This document shows positions 15,149 through 23,683 of a stretch of 64,000 bases of DNA, in pieces. The position numbers were made by a program, and so were the translations under genes. The stretch is taken from the NCBI RefSeq assembly GCF_000702005.1, contig NZ_JNKI01000001.1, positions 1-64,000 on the forward strand, written 5' to 3'. This DNA is from Selenomonas sp. ND2010 (lineage in GTDB: Bacteria; Bacillota; Negativicutes; Selenomonadales; Selenomonadaceae). Below the pieces are notes generated by a model. The model did not search any database. It saw nothing but the letters and a program-made list of their open reading frames with translations, and was not told the origin of the DNA. Every line of letters begins with the position of its first letter. Position 1 is the first letter of the stretch.

Positions 15149-18064
15149 TTGGACGTAAAAGACATAATTCACGGATTTAAAGTGTTACGTAAGAGTGTCA
15201 TTCCCGAGACGGATTCTACGGCTTGGTTCTTCGAGCATGAGAAGAGCGGTGCCCAGTTGTTTTTCTTGCAGAATGACGATGACAATAAAGTTTTTTCGAT
15301 TTCTTTTCGCACGCCGCCAGTCGATGATACGGGTGTGGCGCATATTGTAGAGCATTCGACGCTTTGTGGCAGCCGCAAATATCCGCTAAAGGAACCCTTT
15401 GTCGAGCTGGTGAAGGGCTCACTTAATACCTTTCTCAATGCGATGACGTATCCGGATAAAACGATGTATCCTGTGGCGAGCCGCAACGATAAGGACTTCC
15501 AGAATCTCATGGATGTCTATCTCGATGCGGTATTCTATCCGAATATGCGAGAAAATCCGCAGGTCCTCATGCAGGAGGGCTGGCATTATGAGATTGAAAA
15601 TCCGGAGGAGCCGCTACAGTATAGTGGTGTAGTCTATAATGAGATGAAGGGGGCACTTTCGGCACCGGATGATTTGCTGCAGAGTCGTATTATGGCAGCT
15701 CTTTACCCCGATACAACGTATGGGTTTGAATCCGGTGGTGACCCTGAGGCAATTCCCCAGCTGACCCAGGAGATGTTTACGGGGTTCCACAGCAAGTATT
15801 ATCATCCTTCCAATAGTTATATTTACCTCTATGGGGATATGGACATTGAAGAAAAACTGGCGTATCTTGATGCGGAATATCTTGGAAAGTTTGACCGCAT
15901 TCCGGTGCCGTCGCGCATTGACCGGCAGACGGCGTTTGCCCAGGTCAAACACGAGCAGCTTTTCTATCCGATTAGTGCTGAGGAAGAGACGGCGGAAAAA
16001 TCGTTCCTGTCCCTTAGCTGGGTGGTGGGAGAAAGCCTCAATACTACGGATATGATGGGGCTGGAGATTCTTGAGCATGCTTTGCTGCGTACGCCGGCGG
16101 CCCCTTTGCGCAAAGCACTGGTTGATGCGAAATTGGGGAAAGATGTGGATTCGGATTTTGAAGAGGATATGCTTCAGCCGTTCTTTAGCATCATGGTCAG
16201 CAATTCTGAGGCGGAACGGGCAGAGCGTTTTTATGCGATCGTCATGGATACGCTCAAGAAGCTGGCCGATGAAGGGCTTGACCGCACGCTAATGGAAGCG
16301 TCGATGAACCTTTTGGAGTTCCGTCTGCGCGAGTCGGATTTCGGTTCGGCACCGAAGGGCCTCATCTATGGCATCCGGGCAATGAAAACCTGGCTTTATG
16401 GGGGCAGCCCAGAGGAGAGCCTGTACTATGAAAAGGTGTTGGCACAGCTGAAAAAAGGCTTGGATCATGGCTACTTTGAGGAACTCATTCGCAAGTATTT
16501 CTTGAAGAATTCTCATGCCGTTTTGCTGACGCTCAGCCCGAGCACGACGATGGCTGCTGAACGCGAGGCAAAGCAGGAAAAAGAGCTGGCAGCGAAAAAA
16601 GCCGCGATGTCGGCAGCGGAAATCCAGCAAATCATTGAAACGACCAAAGCTCTTAAGGAACGCCAGCAGAGTCCGGAGACGGAGGAAGCACTGGCGACTA
16701 TTCCGGTGCTGAAGCTCTCAGACATCCGCAAAGAGGCGTATGATTTGCCACTGGAAGAATTGGATCTTGGCGGTACAAAGGTGCTCTTTAGTGATGTAGA
16801 GACCCATGGAATTGTCTATTTGACCTTGATCTTTGACGCGTCAACCATTACCAAGGAACAGCTTCCGTATGCATTCCTGCTCAGTGAACTTATTGGCAGT
16901 GTGGATACGCAGGATCACACGTATGCAGAATTGGCGAATCTCAAGAATTTGCACACGGGCGGCATCACTTACGATATCGTGACTTATACGAAGAACGGGG
17001 AACCGGACTCCTGCCAGCCGACTTTCCGTATCAAGGCGAAAGTGCTCAAGGAGAAAATGCCGGAGCTGCTTTCGTTGTTGCAGGAAATTCTGACGAAGAG
17101 TCAATACACCGATAAAAAACGTATCCGTGAGTTGTTGGATCAAGAACAGGCGGCAATGGAGCTCAATCTCCAGCGTTCGGCACATCAGGTAGTAGCGTCG
17201 CGGCTGGCATCCTATCTTTCCAAGGCTGGCCGTTTTGCCGAAGAAGGCGGGCTGCCGTTTTATCAGTTTGTGAAGGGGATTCTGGCGAATTTCGACGAAG
17301 AACTCGAAAAAATGCAGATGGTTTTTGCCGATATGCTGCCGAAACTCTTCAATACCAATGGATTGATCGTTGCTTTGACGGAACGGTCAGCTGATTATCC
17401 GGCGACGGCGAAAGAAGTGGCAGCTTTCCAAGATGATCTTTGCCATACGGCTTATCCAGCCCAGGATTACAGTTGGGAGCTTACGCCGCTCAATGAGGGA
17501 CTTACGTCTTCGAGCCGTGTCCAGTACGTGGGCAAGGGGGCAAACTTCTTGAAGCTTGGCTATGCGTTCACGGGGACGATGCATGTTTTGGAGACGCTGC
17601 TTCGCTACGATTATTTTTGGACGAAGATTCGTGTCCAAGGCGGTGCTTATGGTGCGTTCACAAGCTTTAATCGCAATGGCATGATGTATTTTAGTTCCTA
17701 TCGCGACCCGAATCTTTCGGAGACTCTTGAGGTCTTTGATGGTACGGCAGATTATATCCGCAATTTCGAGGCATCGGAGCGCGAGATGGATAAATTCATC
17801 ATCGGTACCATGAGTGGGATAGACACACCGCTGACCCCGCAGATGAAGGGCAGTGCTGCTGTTACCTGCTGGATGCGTGGCATTACGAAGGAAGACCGCC
17901 AGAAGAATCGTGACCAAATCTTGGCTACGCGTCAACAGGATGTCCGTGATTTAGCCGATTTGGTCGATGCTTGCATGAAACAGAATGTTCTCTGTGTATT
18001 TGGCGGGCAGGAAAAAATCGATGCGAATAAGCAGGTGTTCGGCAGCGTTCATTCTGCACTTTAA
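15149..18064 (+). CDS. M16C-family zinc metalloprotease (presequence protease/CYM1-like)
   Basis: A large (971-residue) soluble peptidase of the insulinase/pitrilysin clan. The inverted zinc motif HxxEH is HIVEH (about 65-69), followed by the subfamily signature STLCGSRKYPLKEPF and LVKGSLNTFLNAMTYPDKTMYP. The middle holds the M16C-associated domain and the C-terminal half repeats the fold, including the RVQGGAYGAF substrate-binding segment. Such proteases form a closed chamber and degrade peptides in the cytosol. There is no ATG: TTG at 15146 or 15149 are both possible. The GAGGAGG at 15135-15141 is better spaced (7 nt) for 15149. Confidence 0.93.
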   Translation: MDVKDIIHGFKVLRKSVIPETDSTAWFFEHEKSGAQLFFLQNDDDNKVFSISFRTPPVDDTGVAHIVEHSTLCGSRKYPLKEPFVELVKGSLNTFLNAMTYPDKTMYPVASRNDKDFQNLMDVYLDAVFYPNMRENPQVLMQEGWHYEIENPEEPLQYSGVVYNEMKGALSAPDDLLQSRIMAALYPDTTYGFESGGDPEAIPQLTQEMFTGFHSKYYHPSNSYIYLYGDMDIEEKLAYLDAEYLGKFDRIPVPSRIDRQTAFAQVKHEQLFYPISAEEETAEKSFLSLSWVVGESLNTTDMMGLEILEHALLRTPAAPLRKALVDAKLGKDVDSDFEEDMLQPFFSIMVSNSEAERAERFYAIVMDTLKKLADEGLDRTLMEASMNLLEFRLRESDFGSAPKGLIYGIRAMKTWLYGGSPEESLYYEKVLAQLKKGLDHGYFEELIRKYFLKNSHAVLLTLSPSTTMAAEREAKQEKELAAKKAAMSAAEIQQIIETTKALKERQQSPETEEALATIPVLKLSDIRKEAYDLPLEELDLGGTKVLFSDVETHGIVYLTLIFDASTITKEQLPYAFLLSELIGSVDTQDHTYAELANLKNLHTGGITYDIVTYTKNGEPDSCQPTFRIKAKVLKEKMPELLSLLQEILTKSQYTDKKRIRELLDQEQAAMELNLQRSAHQVVASRLASYLSKAGRFAEEGGLPFYQFVKGILANFDEELEKMQMVFADMLPKLFNTNGLIVALTERSADYPATAKEVAAFQDDLCHTAYPAQDYSWELTPLNEGLTSSSRVQYVGKGANFLKLGYAFTGTMHVLETLLRYDYFWTKIRVQGGAYGAFTSFNRNGMMYFSSYRDPNLSETLEVFDGTADYIRNFEASEREMDKFIIGTMSGIDTPLTPQMKGSAAVTCWMRGITKEDRQKNRDQILATRQQDVRDLADLVDACMKQNVLCVFGGQEKIDANKQVFGSVHSAL

Positions 18065-18077
18065 CGGCTTCTATGCG

Positions 18078-18106
18078 TTGACTTTGCATAAATAACATGG
18101 GATAAT
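18078..18106 (+). promoter_or_regulatory. Sigma-70-type promoter of dapA
   Basis: TTGACT (18078-18083), 17-nt spacer, GATAAT (18101-18106). Confidence 0.6.
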
Positions 18107-18157
18107 GATAAGAACGATTGAAAGCTAAATAGAGACTCATATGTGGGAGGCTTTTTC

Positions 18158-19045
18158 ATGAAGAAACCAATTTTCAAAGGTGCTGCTGTCGCAATTATCA
18201 CGCCGTACACGGAAGACGGTATTAACTTTCCGGAACTGGGCCGCATTATCGAGGACCAGATAAAAGGTGGTACGGATGCAATCGTAATCACAGGCACGAC
18301 GGGCGAATCGGCTACGATGTCGGATGCTGAACATCGGGCGGCCATTAAGTTCGCGGTCGAACAGGTTAAGGGCCGTATTCCGGTCATTGCTGGTACGGGG
18401 TCGAACGAGACGTCGTATGCGATTGCGTTGTCGAAGTATGCAGAAGAAGTTGGTGCGGATGCTCTGCTCGTAGTTACGCCGTATTATAACAAATGCACGC
18501 AGAAGGGCTTGGTGGCTCATTATACGGCTATTGCTGATGCGGTAAACATTCCAATCGTTCTATATGATGTGCCGTCCCGTACGGGGGTGGCGATTTCCAC
18601 GGAGTCTTATGTTAAGCTCTCGAAACATCCAAACATTGTGGCGGTCAAAGAGGCGAATGGCGATTTGTCGAAGATTCTTCGTCTCAAAGCTGCGGTGGGA
18701 GACGATTTGGTGCTGTATTCGGGTAACGATGATCAGATTGTGCCGATTCTTTCCCTCGGTGGCCAGGGCGTTATTTCGGTCCTTTCCAATGTGGCACCGA
18801 AAGAAACGCACGATATGTGTCAGGCATTCTTTGATGGGGATACGGAAAAAGCTGCCAAGATGCAGATTGAATATGCCGACCTCATCGATGCGCTGTTCTG
18901 CGAAGTCAATCCGATTCCGGTCAAAGTTGCGATGCGGAAGCTCGGCTATGATGCTGGCCCGCTGCGCATGCCGCTTTGTGAAATGGAGCCGGAGAATGAA
19001 GCAAAACTTGAGGCTGCTCTCAAGAATCACGGCCTTTTGAAATAA
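18158..19045 (+). CDS. dapA: 4-hydroxy-tetrahydrodipicolinate synthase
   Basis: First committed enzyme of the lysine/diaminopimelate pathway: condenses pyruvate with aspartate semialdehyde. The (beta/alpha)8 barrel shows the Schiff-base Lys164 (VAVKEANGD), Tyr136 and Arg141 (LYDVPSRTG), the Thr-Thr pair of TGTTGES (47-48) and the VTPYYNK segment. At 295 residues the length is typical. ATG 18158 is chosen because GGGAGG (18145-18150) precedes it; an in-frame ATG at 18143 lies on the ribosome binding site. It has its own promoter and a hairpin at the end. Diaminopimelate is also needed for peptidoglycan. Confidence 0.96.
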   Translation: MKKPIFKGAAVAIITPYTEDGINFPELGRIIEDQIKGGTDAIVITGTTGESATMSDAEHRAAIKFAVEQVKGRIPVIAGTGSNETSYAIALSKYAEEVGADALLVVTPYYNKCTQKGLVAHYTAIADAVNIPIVLYDVPSRTGVAISTESYVKLSKHPNIVAVKEANGDLSKILRLKAAVGDDLVLYSGNDDQIVPILSLGGQGVISVLSNVAPKETHDMCQAFFDGDTEKAAKMQIEYADLIDALFCEVNPIPVKVAMRKLGYDAGPLRMPLCEMEPENEAKLEAALKNHGLLK

Positions 19046-19064
19046 GAAGCAAAAACATAAATTG

Positions 19065-19095
19065 CAAAGCCTTCCCCTGCGGGGGAAGGCTTTGT
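19065..19095 (+). terminator. Terminator-like hairpin after dapA
   Basis: Perfect 11-bp stem AAAGCCTTCCC / GGGAAGGCTTT with a short T-tail, directly before the sdaAB ribosome binding site. Confidence 0.65.
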
Positions 19096-19114
19096 CATTC
19101 GAGGTGATAAATTC

Positions 19115-19777
19115 ATGCATGGAGTGTTTGATATTGTCGGGCCGGTAATGATTGGCCCGTCAAGTTCCCATACCGCCGGTGCCGTGCGGTTGGGACTGAT
19201 GGCTCGCAAGATCTTGGGGGAGACGGTGGTAAAGGCAGAGATTAATCTGCATGGGTCTTTTGCGCAAACGTATCGGGGACATGGTACGGATAAAGCCCTG
19301 ATTGCGGGGATTCTTGGTTTTTCTCCGGAGGATGAGCGCATTCGTGATGCGCTGACCTTGGCGCAAGAGCAAGGCATCGATTATAGTTTTCAGACGGTAA
19401 ATCTTGATGATGCGCATCCCAATACAGCGGTAATCTACCTGGTGGGGGTTACCGGCCGGGTAGCTAGAGTTCGCGGAGCATCGGTGGGGGGCGGCAATAT
19501 CCTCATTACGAATATCGATGGCTATTCGGTGGAGCTTACTGGTCAATATCCTGCCTTGATTACGATTCATCGCGATCGTCCCGGGGTTATTACCCAGGTC
19601 ACGCAGATTTTGTCCCGTTACGAGGTGAATATTGCTTTTATGCGCGTATCCAGACAGAATCGTGGGGAGACAGCTATGATGATTATGGAGCTGGATGACC
19701 AGCCGGCTGATGATGTGGTGGAGGAATGCCGTGAGGTTTACGAGGTTGAAAATGCCTTTACGATTCCGGCAATCTGA
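19115..19777 (+). CDS. sdaAB: L-serine dehydratase, iron-sulfur-dependent, beta subunit
   Basis: Beta subunit (220 residues) of the oxygen-sensitive [4Fe-4S] serine deaminase that makes pyruvate and ammonia. Seen: the N-terminal family box FDIVGPVMIGPSSSHTAGAVRLG and SFAQTYRGHGTDKALIAG, plus a C-terminal ACT domain (about 148-220, ITIHRDRPGVITQVTQIL), which is expected to bind serine or another amino acid. ATG follows GAGGTG. The alpha subunit gene starts 20 nt downstream, so the pair is one operon. The hairpin upstream separates it only weakly from dapA. Confidence 0.95.
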   Translation: MHGVFDIVGPVMIGPSSSHTAGAVRLGLMARKILGETVVKAEINLHGSFAQTYRGHGTDKALIAGILGFSPEDERIRDALTLAQEQGIDYSFQTVNLDDAHPNTAVIYLVGVTGRVARVRGASVGGGNILITNIDGYSVELTGQYPALITIHRDRPGVITQVTQILSRYEVNIAFMRVSRQNRGETAMMIMELDDQPADDVVEECREVYEVENAFTIPAI

Positions 19778-19797
19778 TGTGAGGATGGAAGATTACG

Positions 19798-20673
19798 ATG
19801 ATTAATTTCAATACGATGGGAGAGCTCATCGCGATGGCGGAAGAGAAGCAATTGCCGATTCATGAAATCGTCATTGCCCGGGAGATGCATGTCAGCCAAC
19901 GGTCCCGGGAGGCAATTCTCGATGGGATGAAGCAGAATTGGACGGTTATGCAGGCTTCGATTGAACGCGGGATCAAGAATACCGAGCATTCCGTAAGCGG
20001 GCTTACGGGAGGGGATTCGAAGCAGCTGTTTGCGAGCAGAGAAAATGGTTATCTGGGGCCCCAGGCTTTAGCGGCTGCAGCTTATGCGGTGGGAATCAGT
20101 GAAGTCAATGCGGTCATGGGCCGTATTGTTGCTTGCCCGACGGCGGGGTCCTGTGGAATCGTGCCAGCCGCGCTTTATGCCGCGCGGGAGGAACGGAACC
20201 TTTCCGATGAGGTGGTTATCAAAGCGCTCTTTACGGCAGCTGGTATTGGCATGGTGGTCGATCAGAATGCTTCGATTGCTGGTGCGGAGGGCGGCTGCCA
20301 GGCTGAGTGCGGCACGGCAGCTGGTATGGCTGCTGGGGCTTTGGTGGAACTGGCTGGCGGTACGCCGTCGATGGTCGGCAATGCTTGTGCGCTGTCCATC
20401 AAGAATCTTTTGGGACTGGTTTGTGATCCAGTGGCGGGACTGGTAGAAGTGCCTTGTGTCAAGCGCAATGGTTTTGCTGTAGTGGAGGCGATGCTGGCGG
20501 CGGATATGACTCTTTCGGGAATCCGCTCCGTGATTCCCGTAGACGAAGTAATCGATGCCATGAATCGCATTGGCAAAGCGTTGCCGAAATCCCTTCGGGA
20601 AACAAGCGAGGGGGGACTGGCTACAACGCCAACAGCTAAGGCAGTGGAACGACGAATTTATCCGGATTCATAA
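19798..20673 (+). CDS. sdaAA: L-serine dehydratase, iron-sulfur-dependent, alpha subunit
   Basis: Catalytic, cluster-binding subunit (291 residues). The cysteines expected to hold the [4Fe-4S] cluster lie in ACPTAGSCGIVP, GCQAECGTAAGM and CDPVAGLVEVPC. The N-terminal half carries the SVSGLTGGDSKQL family box. The pair sdaAB-sdaAA is the usual two-gene form in Firmicutes, in contrast to the single-chain E. coli SdaA. The enzyme fits an anaerobe because its cluster is oxygen-labile. There is no clear terminator in the next 100 nt. Confidence 0.95.
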   Translation: MINFNTMGELIAMAEEKQLPIHEIVIAREMHVSQRSREAILDGMKQNWTVMQASIERGIKNTEHSVSGLTGGDSKQLFASRENGYLGPQALAAAAYAVGISEVNAVMGRIVACPTAGSCGIVPAALYAAREERNLSDEVVIKALFTAAGIGMVVDQNASIAGAEGGCQAECGTAAGMAAGALVELAGGTPSMVGNACALSIKNLLGLVCDPVAGLVEVPCVKRNGFAVVEAMLAADMTLSGIRSVIPVDEVIDAMNRIGKALPKSLRETSEGGLATTPTAKAVERRIYPDS

Positions 20674-20787
20674 TCCTTTATTGGATTAAAGTTTTATGAG
20701 TTGCTGGAAGATTCGAGGAAAATAGTGTAAAATAAATAGTAATGCGAGAGGGATTCGCAAACAATCTATATTATGGAGGGAAAGTCC

Positions 20788-21354
20788 ATGAAGAAAATCA
20801 TTCAGATGTTGGTTGTTCTTTGCCTGGTGGTATTTGGTACTCAGGCAGCTTTTGCCAATGCGGATAAGACGACTGTTCAGGATGGAGCGGATATTACAAC
20901 AATAAAGCGGTTGGCGGTCGCTTCACCACGTTATCAGCAGGTAGATCCGAAGTCGCCGGATAAGACGATGTTGACGCAGATTATCTTTGATGCTAGCCGC
21001 GTATCCCACAGCTATGTTGCCTCGTATGATACGGTAGCCGATGGGATCAAGACGGCATCGAATGTTGATATCAAGTCCTTAGATCGCCGTCAAGCAGCCA
21101 AGGTGTTTAAAGAAAATGTCGGCAATTATGCGGATGCATATGTTGTTTTGACGGTAGCTAACAGCAGCCGCACGACCTTCTTCTTTGATGTTTATAAAGC
21201 AGGCAGCGATGAACTCCTGTTCACCTATGAGATTCGTGCTAACAGCAATGAAGGCAATACGGTCGCTACCTATAACAACATGTGCGAGCAGTTCTATAAG
21301 CACTTCGAGCGGGCGGCAACGGAGCAGTATAAGAACAGCTTGAAAAAGAAATGA
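20788..21354 (+). CDS. Secreted hypothetical protein
   Basis: A 188-residue protein with a clear signal peptide (MKKIIQMLVVLCLVVFGTQAAFANA, cleaved after the AFA/ANA region) and a mature domain of mixed alpha/beta character (IKRLAVASPRYQQ, YADAYVVLTVANSSRTTFFFDVYKAG). It is likely periplasmic or outer-membrane-associated; there is no lipobox. TGGAGGG precedes the ATG at 20788; an in-frame ATG at 20773 lies on it. It is followed by two terminators. The fold recalls small periplasmic proteins of diderm Firmicutes, but I cannot name a family. Confidence 0.75.
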   Translation: MKKIIQMLVVLCLVVFGTQAAFANADKTTVQDGADITTIKRLAVASPRYQQVDPKSPDKTMLTQIIFDASRVSHSYVASYDTVADGIKTASNVDIKSLDRRQAAKVFKENVGNYADAYVVLTVANSSRTTFFFDVYKAGSDELLFTYEIRANSNEGNTVATYNNMCEQFYKHFERAATEQYKNSLKKK

Positions 21355-21383
21355 TAGAAATAGTTGTGAAATAACACATTCTT

Positions 21384-21437
21384 AAAAATACAGGTGGTTT
21401 GCTGACTTTTTTAGTCTGTGAACTGCCTGTATTTTTT
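21384..21437 (+). terminator. Intrinsic terminator
   Basis: AAAAATACAGG / CCTGTATTTTT with additional pairing inside (GGTT/AACT), then T-run. Confidence 0.75.
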
Positions 21438-21483
21438 GACTGCATAGGATTTTTAGATGAATTTACGGATAAAACTACGGCAT

Positions 21484-21532
21484 AACAAAGGCGGTCCGTC
21501 GGCTATTTTGAGCTGGCGGACCGCCTTTGTTA
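21484..21532. terminator. Bidirectional terminator between convergent genes
   Basis: Perfect long stem AACAAAGGCGGTCCG / CGGACCGCCTTTGTT, flanked by A/T on both sides. It can serve both the secreted protein and the opposing glycosyltransferase gene. Confidence 0.8.
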
Positions 21533-21563
21533 TTAGGGAAGTGTTATTTTATACCCCGCTTTT

Positions 21564-22397
21564 TTAATGGGCGAGGTAAATTGGTTTGATTTTGGCAGAG
21601 GCTGCGGTGCTTTCATCGATATAGCCGCTGTGTTCCATGGCGTCGATGACGATAAACTGACGCTTCTTGGCCATGAGAAAATCGACATAAGGAGAGTAGA
21701 GCGAGGGCGCATTGGGGAGTCCTGCCAGCATTGCTGATTCGGGCAGCTGCAGTGCGGCCGGCTTCTTGCCGAAGTAACCTTCTGCGGCCGGCCCTATCCC
21801 GTAAAAATTGGAACCGTAGTAAATGGTGTTGAGATACAGTTCGAGGATTTCGTCTTTGCTGTAGTTGGCTTCGAGATCAAGGGCTAATAGCAGTTCTTCG
21901 GCCTTGCGCCCGTAGGACTGTTCGTTGGAGAGGAAAAGGTTTTTGACCAATTGCTGCGTGATGGTGCTGGCGCCCTCTTCGATTTGACCGTATTGGATAT
22001 TGACGAGCGTAGCCCGCATAATTCCCTGAATGTCGAAGCCGTGATGGCTGTAAAACCGGGTATCTTCCACGGCAACAATGGCTTGCTGCATCGATTCGGG
22101 AATATCGCGCAACTTGACGTAGTGGTCATGGTCAATACGGCTGTCGACGGCCCGTTTGATGAAGAAGAATCGGCTGATTCGATCCGAGGTACTGATAGTA
22201 ACGCGCGAATCGGTTTGCTGAATGGCGGGAAGCTGAGCTTCGACCTTGGGGAGAAAGTCGCCAAGATGCTGCCAGGTTTTGGGGGAAAATACTGAGGTCC
22301 CGCCCGCTAGGAAAAAGGCGAGGAAGAATATCAAAATGAGTAAAAAGACGAAGCGAAGGAGGCTTATGGCTAACCTTCGTTTTTTTGTTTTCTTCAT
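21564..22397 (-). CDS. Monofunctional peptidoglycan glycosyltransferase (GT51)
   Basis: Polymerises lipid II into glycan strands at the outer face of the inner membrane. A basic N-terminus is followed by one membrane anchor (about 10-31) and a GT51 domain with the five conserved boxes: EDTRFYSHHGFD (catalytic Glu), GASTITQQLVKNLFLS, RKAEELLLALDLE, KDEILELYLNTIYYG and GIGPAAEGYFGK. At 277 residues the protein ends after the GT51 domain, so no penicillin-binding transpeptidase is present; this is an MtgA-like architecture. The ATG is preceded on the minus strand by AAGGAGA. It is a single gene, convergent with the secreted protein and divergent from the arg operon. Confidence 0.92.
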   Translation of the reverse strand: MKKTKKRRLAISLLRFVFLLILIFFLAFFLAGGTSVFSPKTWQHLGDFLPKVEAQLPAIQQTDSRVTISTSDRISRFFFIKRAVDSRIDHDHYVKLRDIPESMQQAIVAVEDTRFYSHHGFDIQGIMRATLVNIQYGQIEEGASTITQQLVKNLFLSNEQSYGRKAEELLLALDLEANYSKDEILELYLNTIYYGSNFYGIGPAAEGYFGKKPAALQLPESAMLAGLPNAPSLYSPYVDFLMAKKRQFIVIDAMEHSGYIDESTAASAKIKPIYLAH

Positions 22398-22500
22398 AGA
22401 GGTCTCCTTTGTTTACTAGATTGCTCCTTATTATAACGCGATTGTTACCGAATGGCTATAGGGAAATTTTTGCATAAAGGAATACTTTTGGAAAAAACGC

Positions 22501-22540
22501 TTGCAATAATATGCAGGATAGATGTATAATTATAAACATC
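22501..22540 (+). promoter_or_regulatory. arg operon promoter with ARG-box-like operators
   Basis: TTGCAA (22501-22506), 18-nt spacer, TATAAT (22525-22530). Two palindromes overlap it: TGCAATAATATGCA (22502-22515) and ATGTATAATTATAAACAT (22522-22539). Both resemble ArgR/AhrC boxes. Repression by arginine is inferred. Confidence 0.6.
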
Positions 22541-22630
22541 ATTTACATAGTACGGCAAAAAGCGGTACAATATAGCTGCAGTATCCATTCCAGCAATACA
22601 AAGTTCTAAGAGTTTAAAGGAGGAAACAGA

Positions 22631-23665
22631 ATGAGAGTCAGTGTCTTAGGTGCTACCGGTTATGCTGGTGCCGAGCTTTTACGCATTCTTTACAATCATC
22701 CGAATGCTGAGGTGGTACACATCACTTCGGAAAGTCATACGGGTGAGAATATCTGTGATTTGTATCCCCATTTGCGCGGGCTGTACGACATGAAGCTTGA
22801 AAGCATGAAAGATATCGAATCGATTGGTAGTGACAGCGATTTTGTTTTCATTGGGTTGCCGCATGGACATGCGATGGAAGTGGGTAAGGCGCTGGCGGAT
22901 AAACCGGTTCGTATCATCGATTTGGGTGCGGACTACCGATTTGCAGATACATCGGTTTATGAAGCTTGGTATCATGTGCCGCATACGCATACGGAGGCTG
23001 TTCGCGTCTATGGTTTAGCCGAGCTTTATCGTGAAGATATTCGTGATGCAAAGATAATCGGCAATGCAGGCTGCTTCACGACAGCGAGTATCCTGGCATT
23101 GGCTCCGTTGGCCAAACAGCATTTGATTGATGTGAATACGATTATTGTGGATGCGAAATCAGGGGTATCGGGAGCAGGGCGTTCGGCCAAACAGCCGAAT
23201 CATTTTCCAGAACTCTATGATAATTTCCGGGCATATAATGTTGCCAAACATCGCCATACGCCGGAAATCGAGCAGGCCATCACAGATCTTTCTGGTGAGT
23301 CGACTGTGTTGAATTTTACGCCGCATTTGGTGCCGATGTCTCGTGGCATTTTGGCTACTTGCTATGCAACATTGAAGGACGGTGTTTCGCCGGAACTGGT
23401 GGATGCAGCTTTTGAAAAGCTGTATGGCAAGGAACATTTCATCCGCTTGTTGGGGCGGGGGGCGTATCCTGCAACGAAAAATGTCCGTGGGTCTAACTTC
23501 TGTGATATTGCCTGGCATATCGATGAGCGGACAAACCGCGTAATCGTTCTGTCGGTTATCGATAATCTGGTAAAAGGCGCGGCCGGACAGGCGGTGCAGA
23601 ATTTTAATATCGCTTGTGGTTTTGAGGAAAATGCGGGACTTGATTTTGTTCCGATGTATCCATGA
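22631..23665 (+). CDS. argC: N-acetyl-gamma-glutamyl-phosphate reductase
   Basis: NADPH-dependent third step of arginine synthesis. The Rossmann nucleotide-binding start VLGATGYAGAELLRIL and the active-site Cys148 (GNAGCFTT) are present, as are SGVSGAGR and the late HTPEIEQ segment. At 344 residues the length is typical. AAAGGAGG stands before the ATG. It is the first gene of argC-argJ-argB-argD, with a 233-nt leader that carries the promoter and ARG-box-like palindromes. Confidence 0.96.
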   Translation: MRVSVLGATGYAGAELLRILYNHPNAEVVHITSESHTGENICDLYPHLRGLYDMKLESMKDIESIGSDSDFVFIGLPHGHAMEVGKALADKPVRIIDLGADYRFADTSVYEAWYHVPHTHTEAVRVYGLAELYREDIRDAKIIGNAGCFTTASILALAPLAKQHLIDVNTIIVDAKSGVSGAGRSAKQPNHFPELYDNFRAYNVAKHRHTPEIEQAITDLSGESTVLNFTPHLVPMSRGILATCYATLKDGVSPELVDAAFEKLYGKEHFIRLLGRGAYPATKNVRGSNFCDIAWHIDERTNRVIVLSVIDNLVKGAAGQAVQNFNIACGFEENAGLDFVPMYP

Positions 23666-23683
23666 TAGAAAGGACTTGTTACT

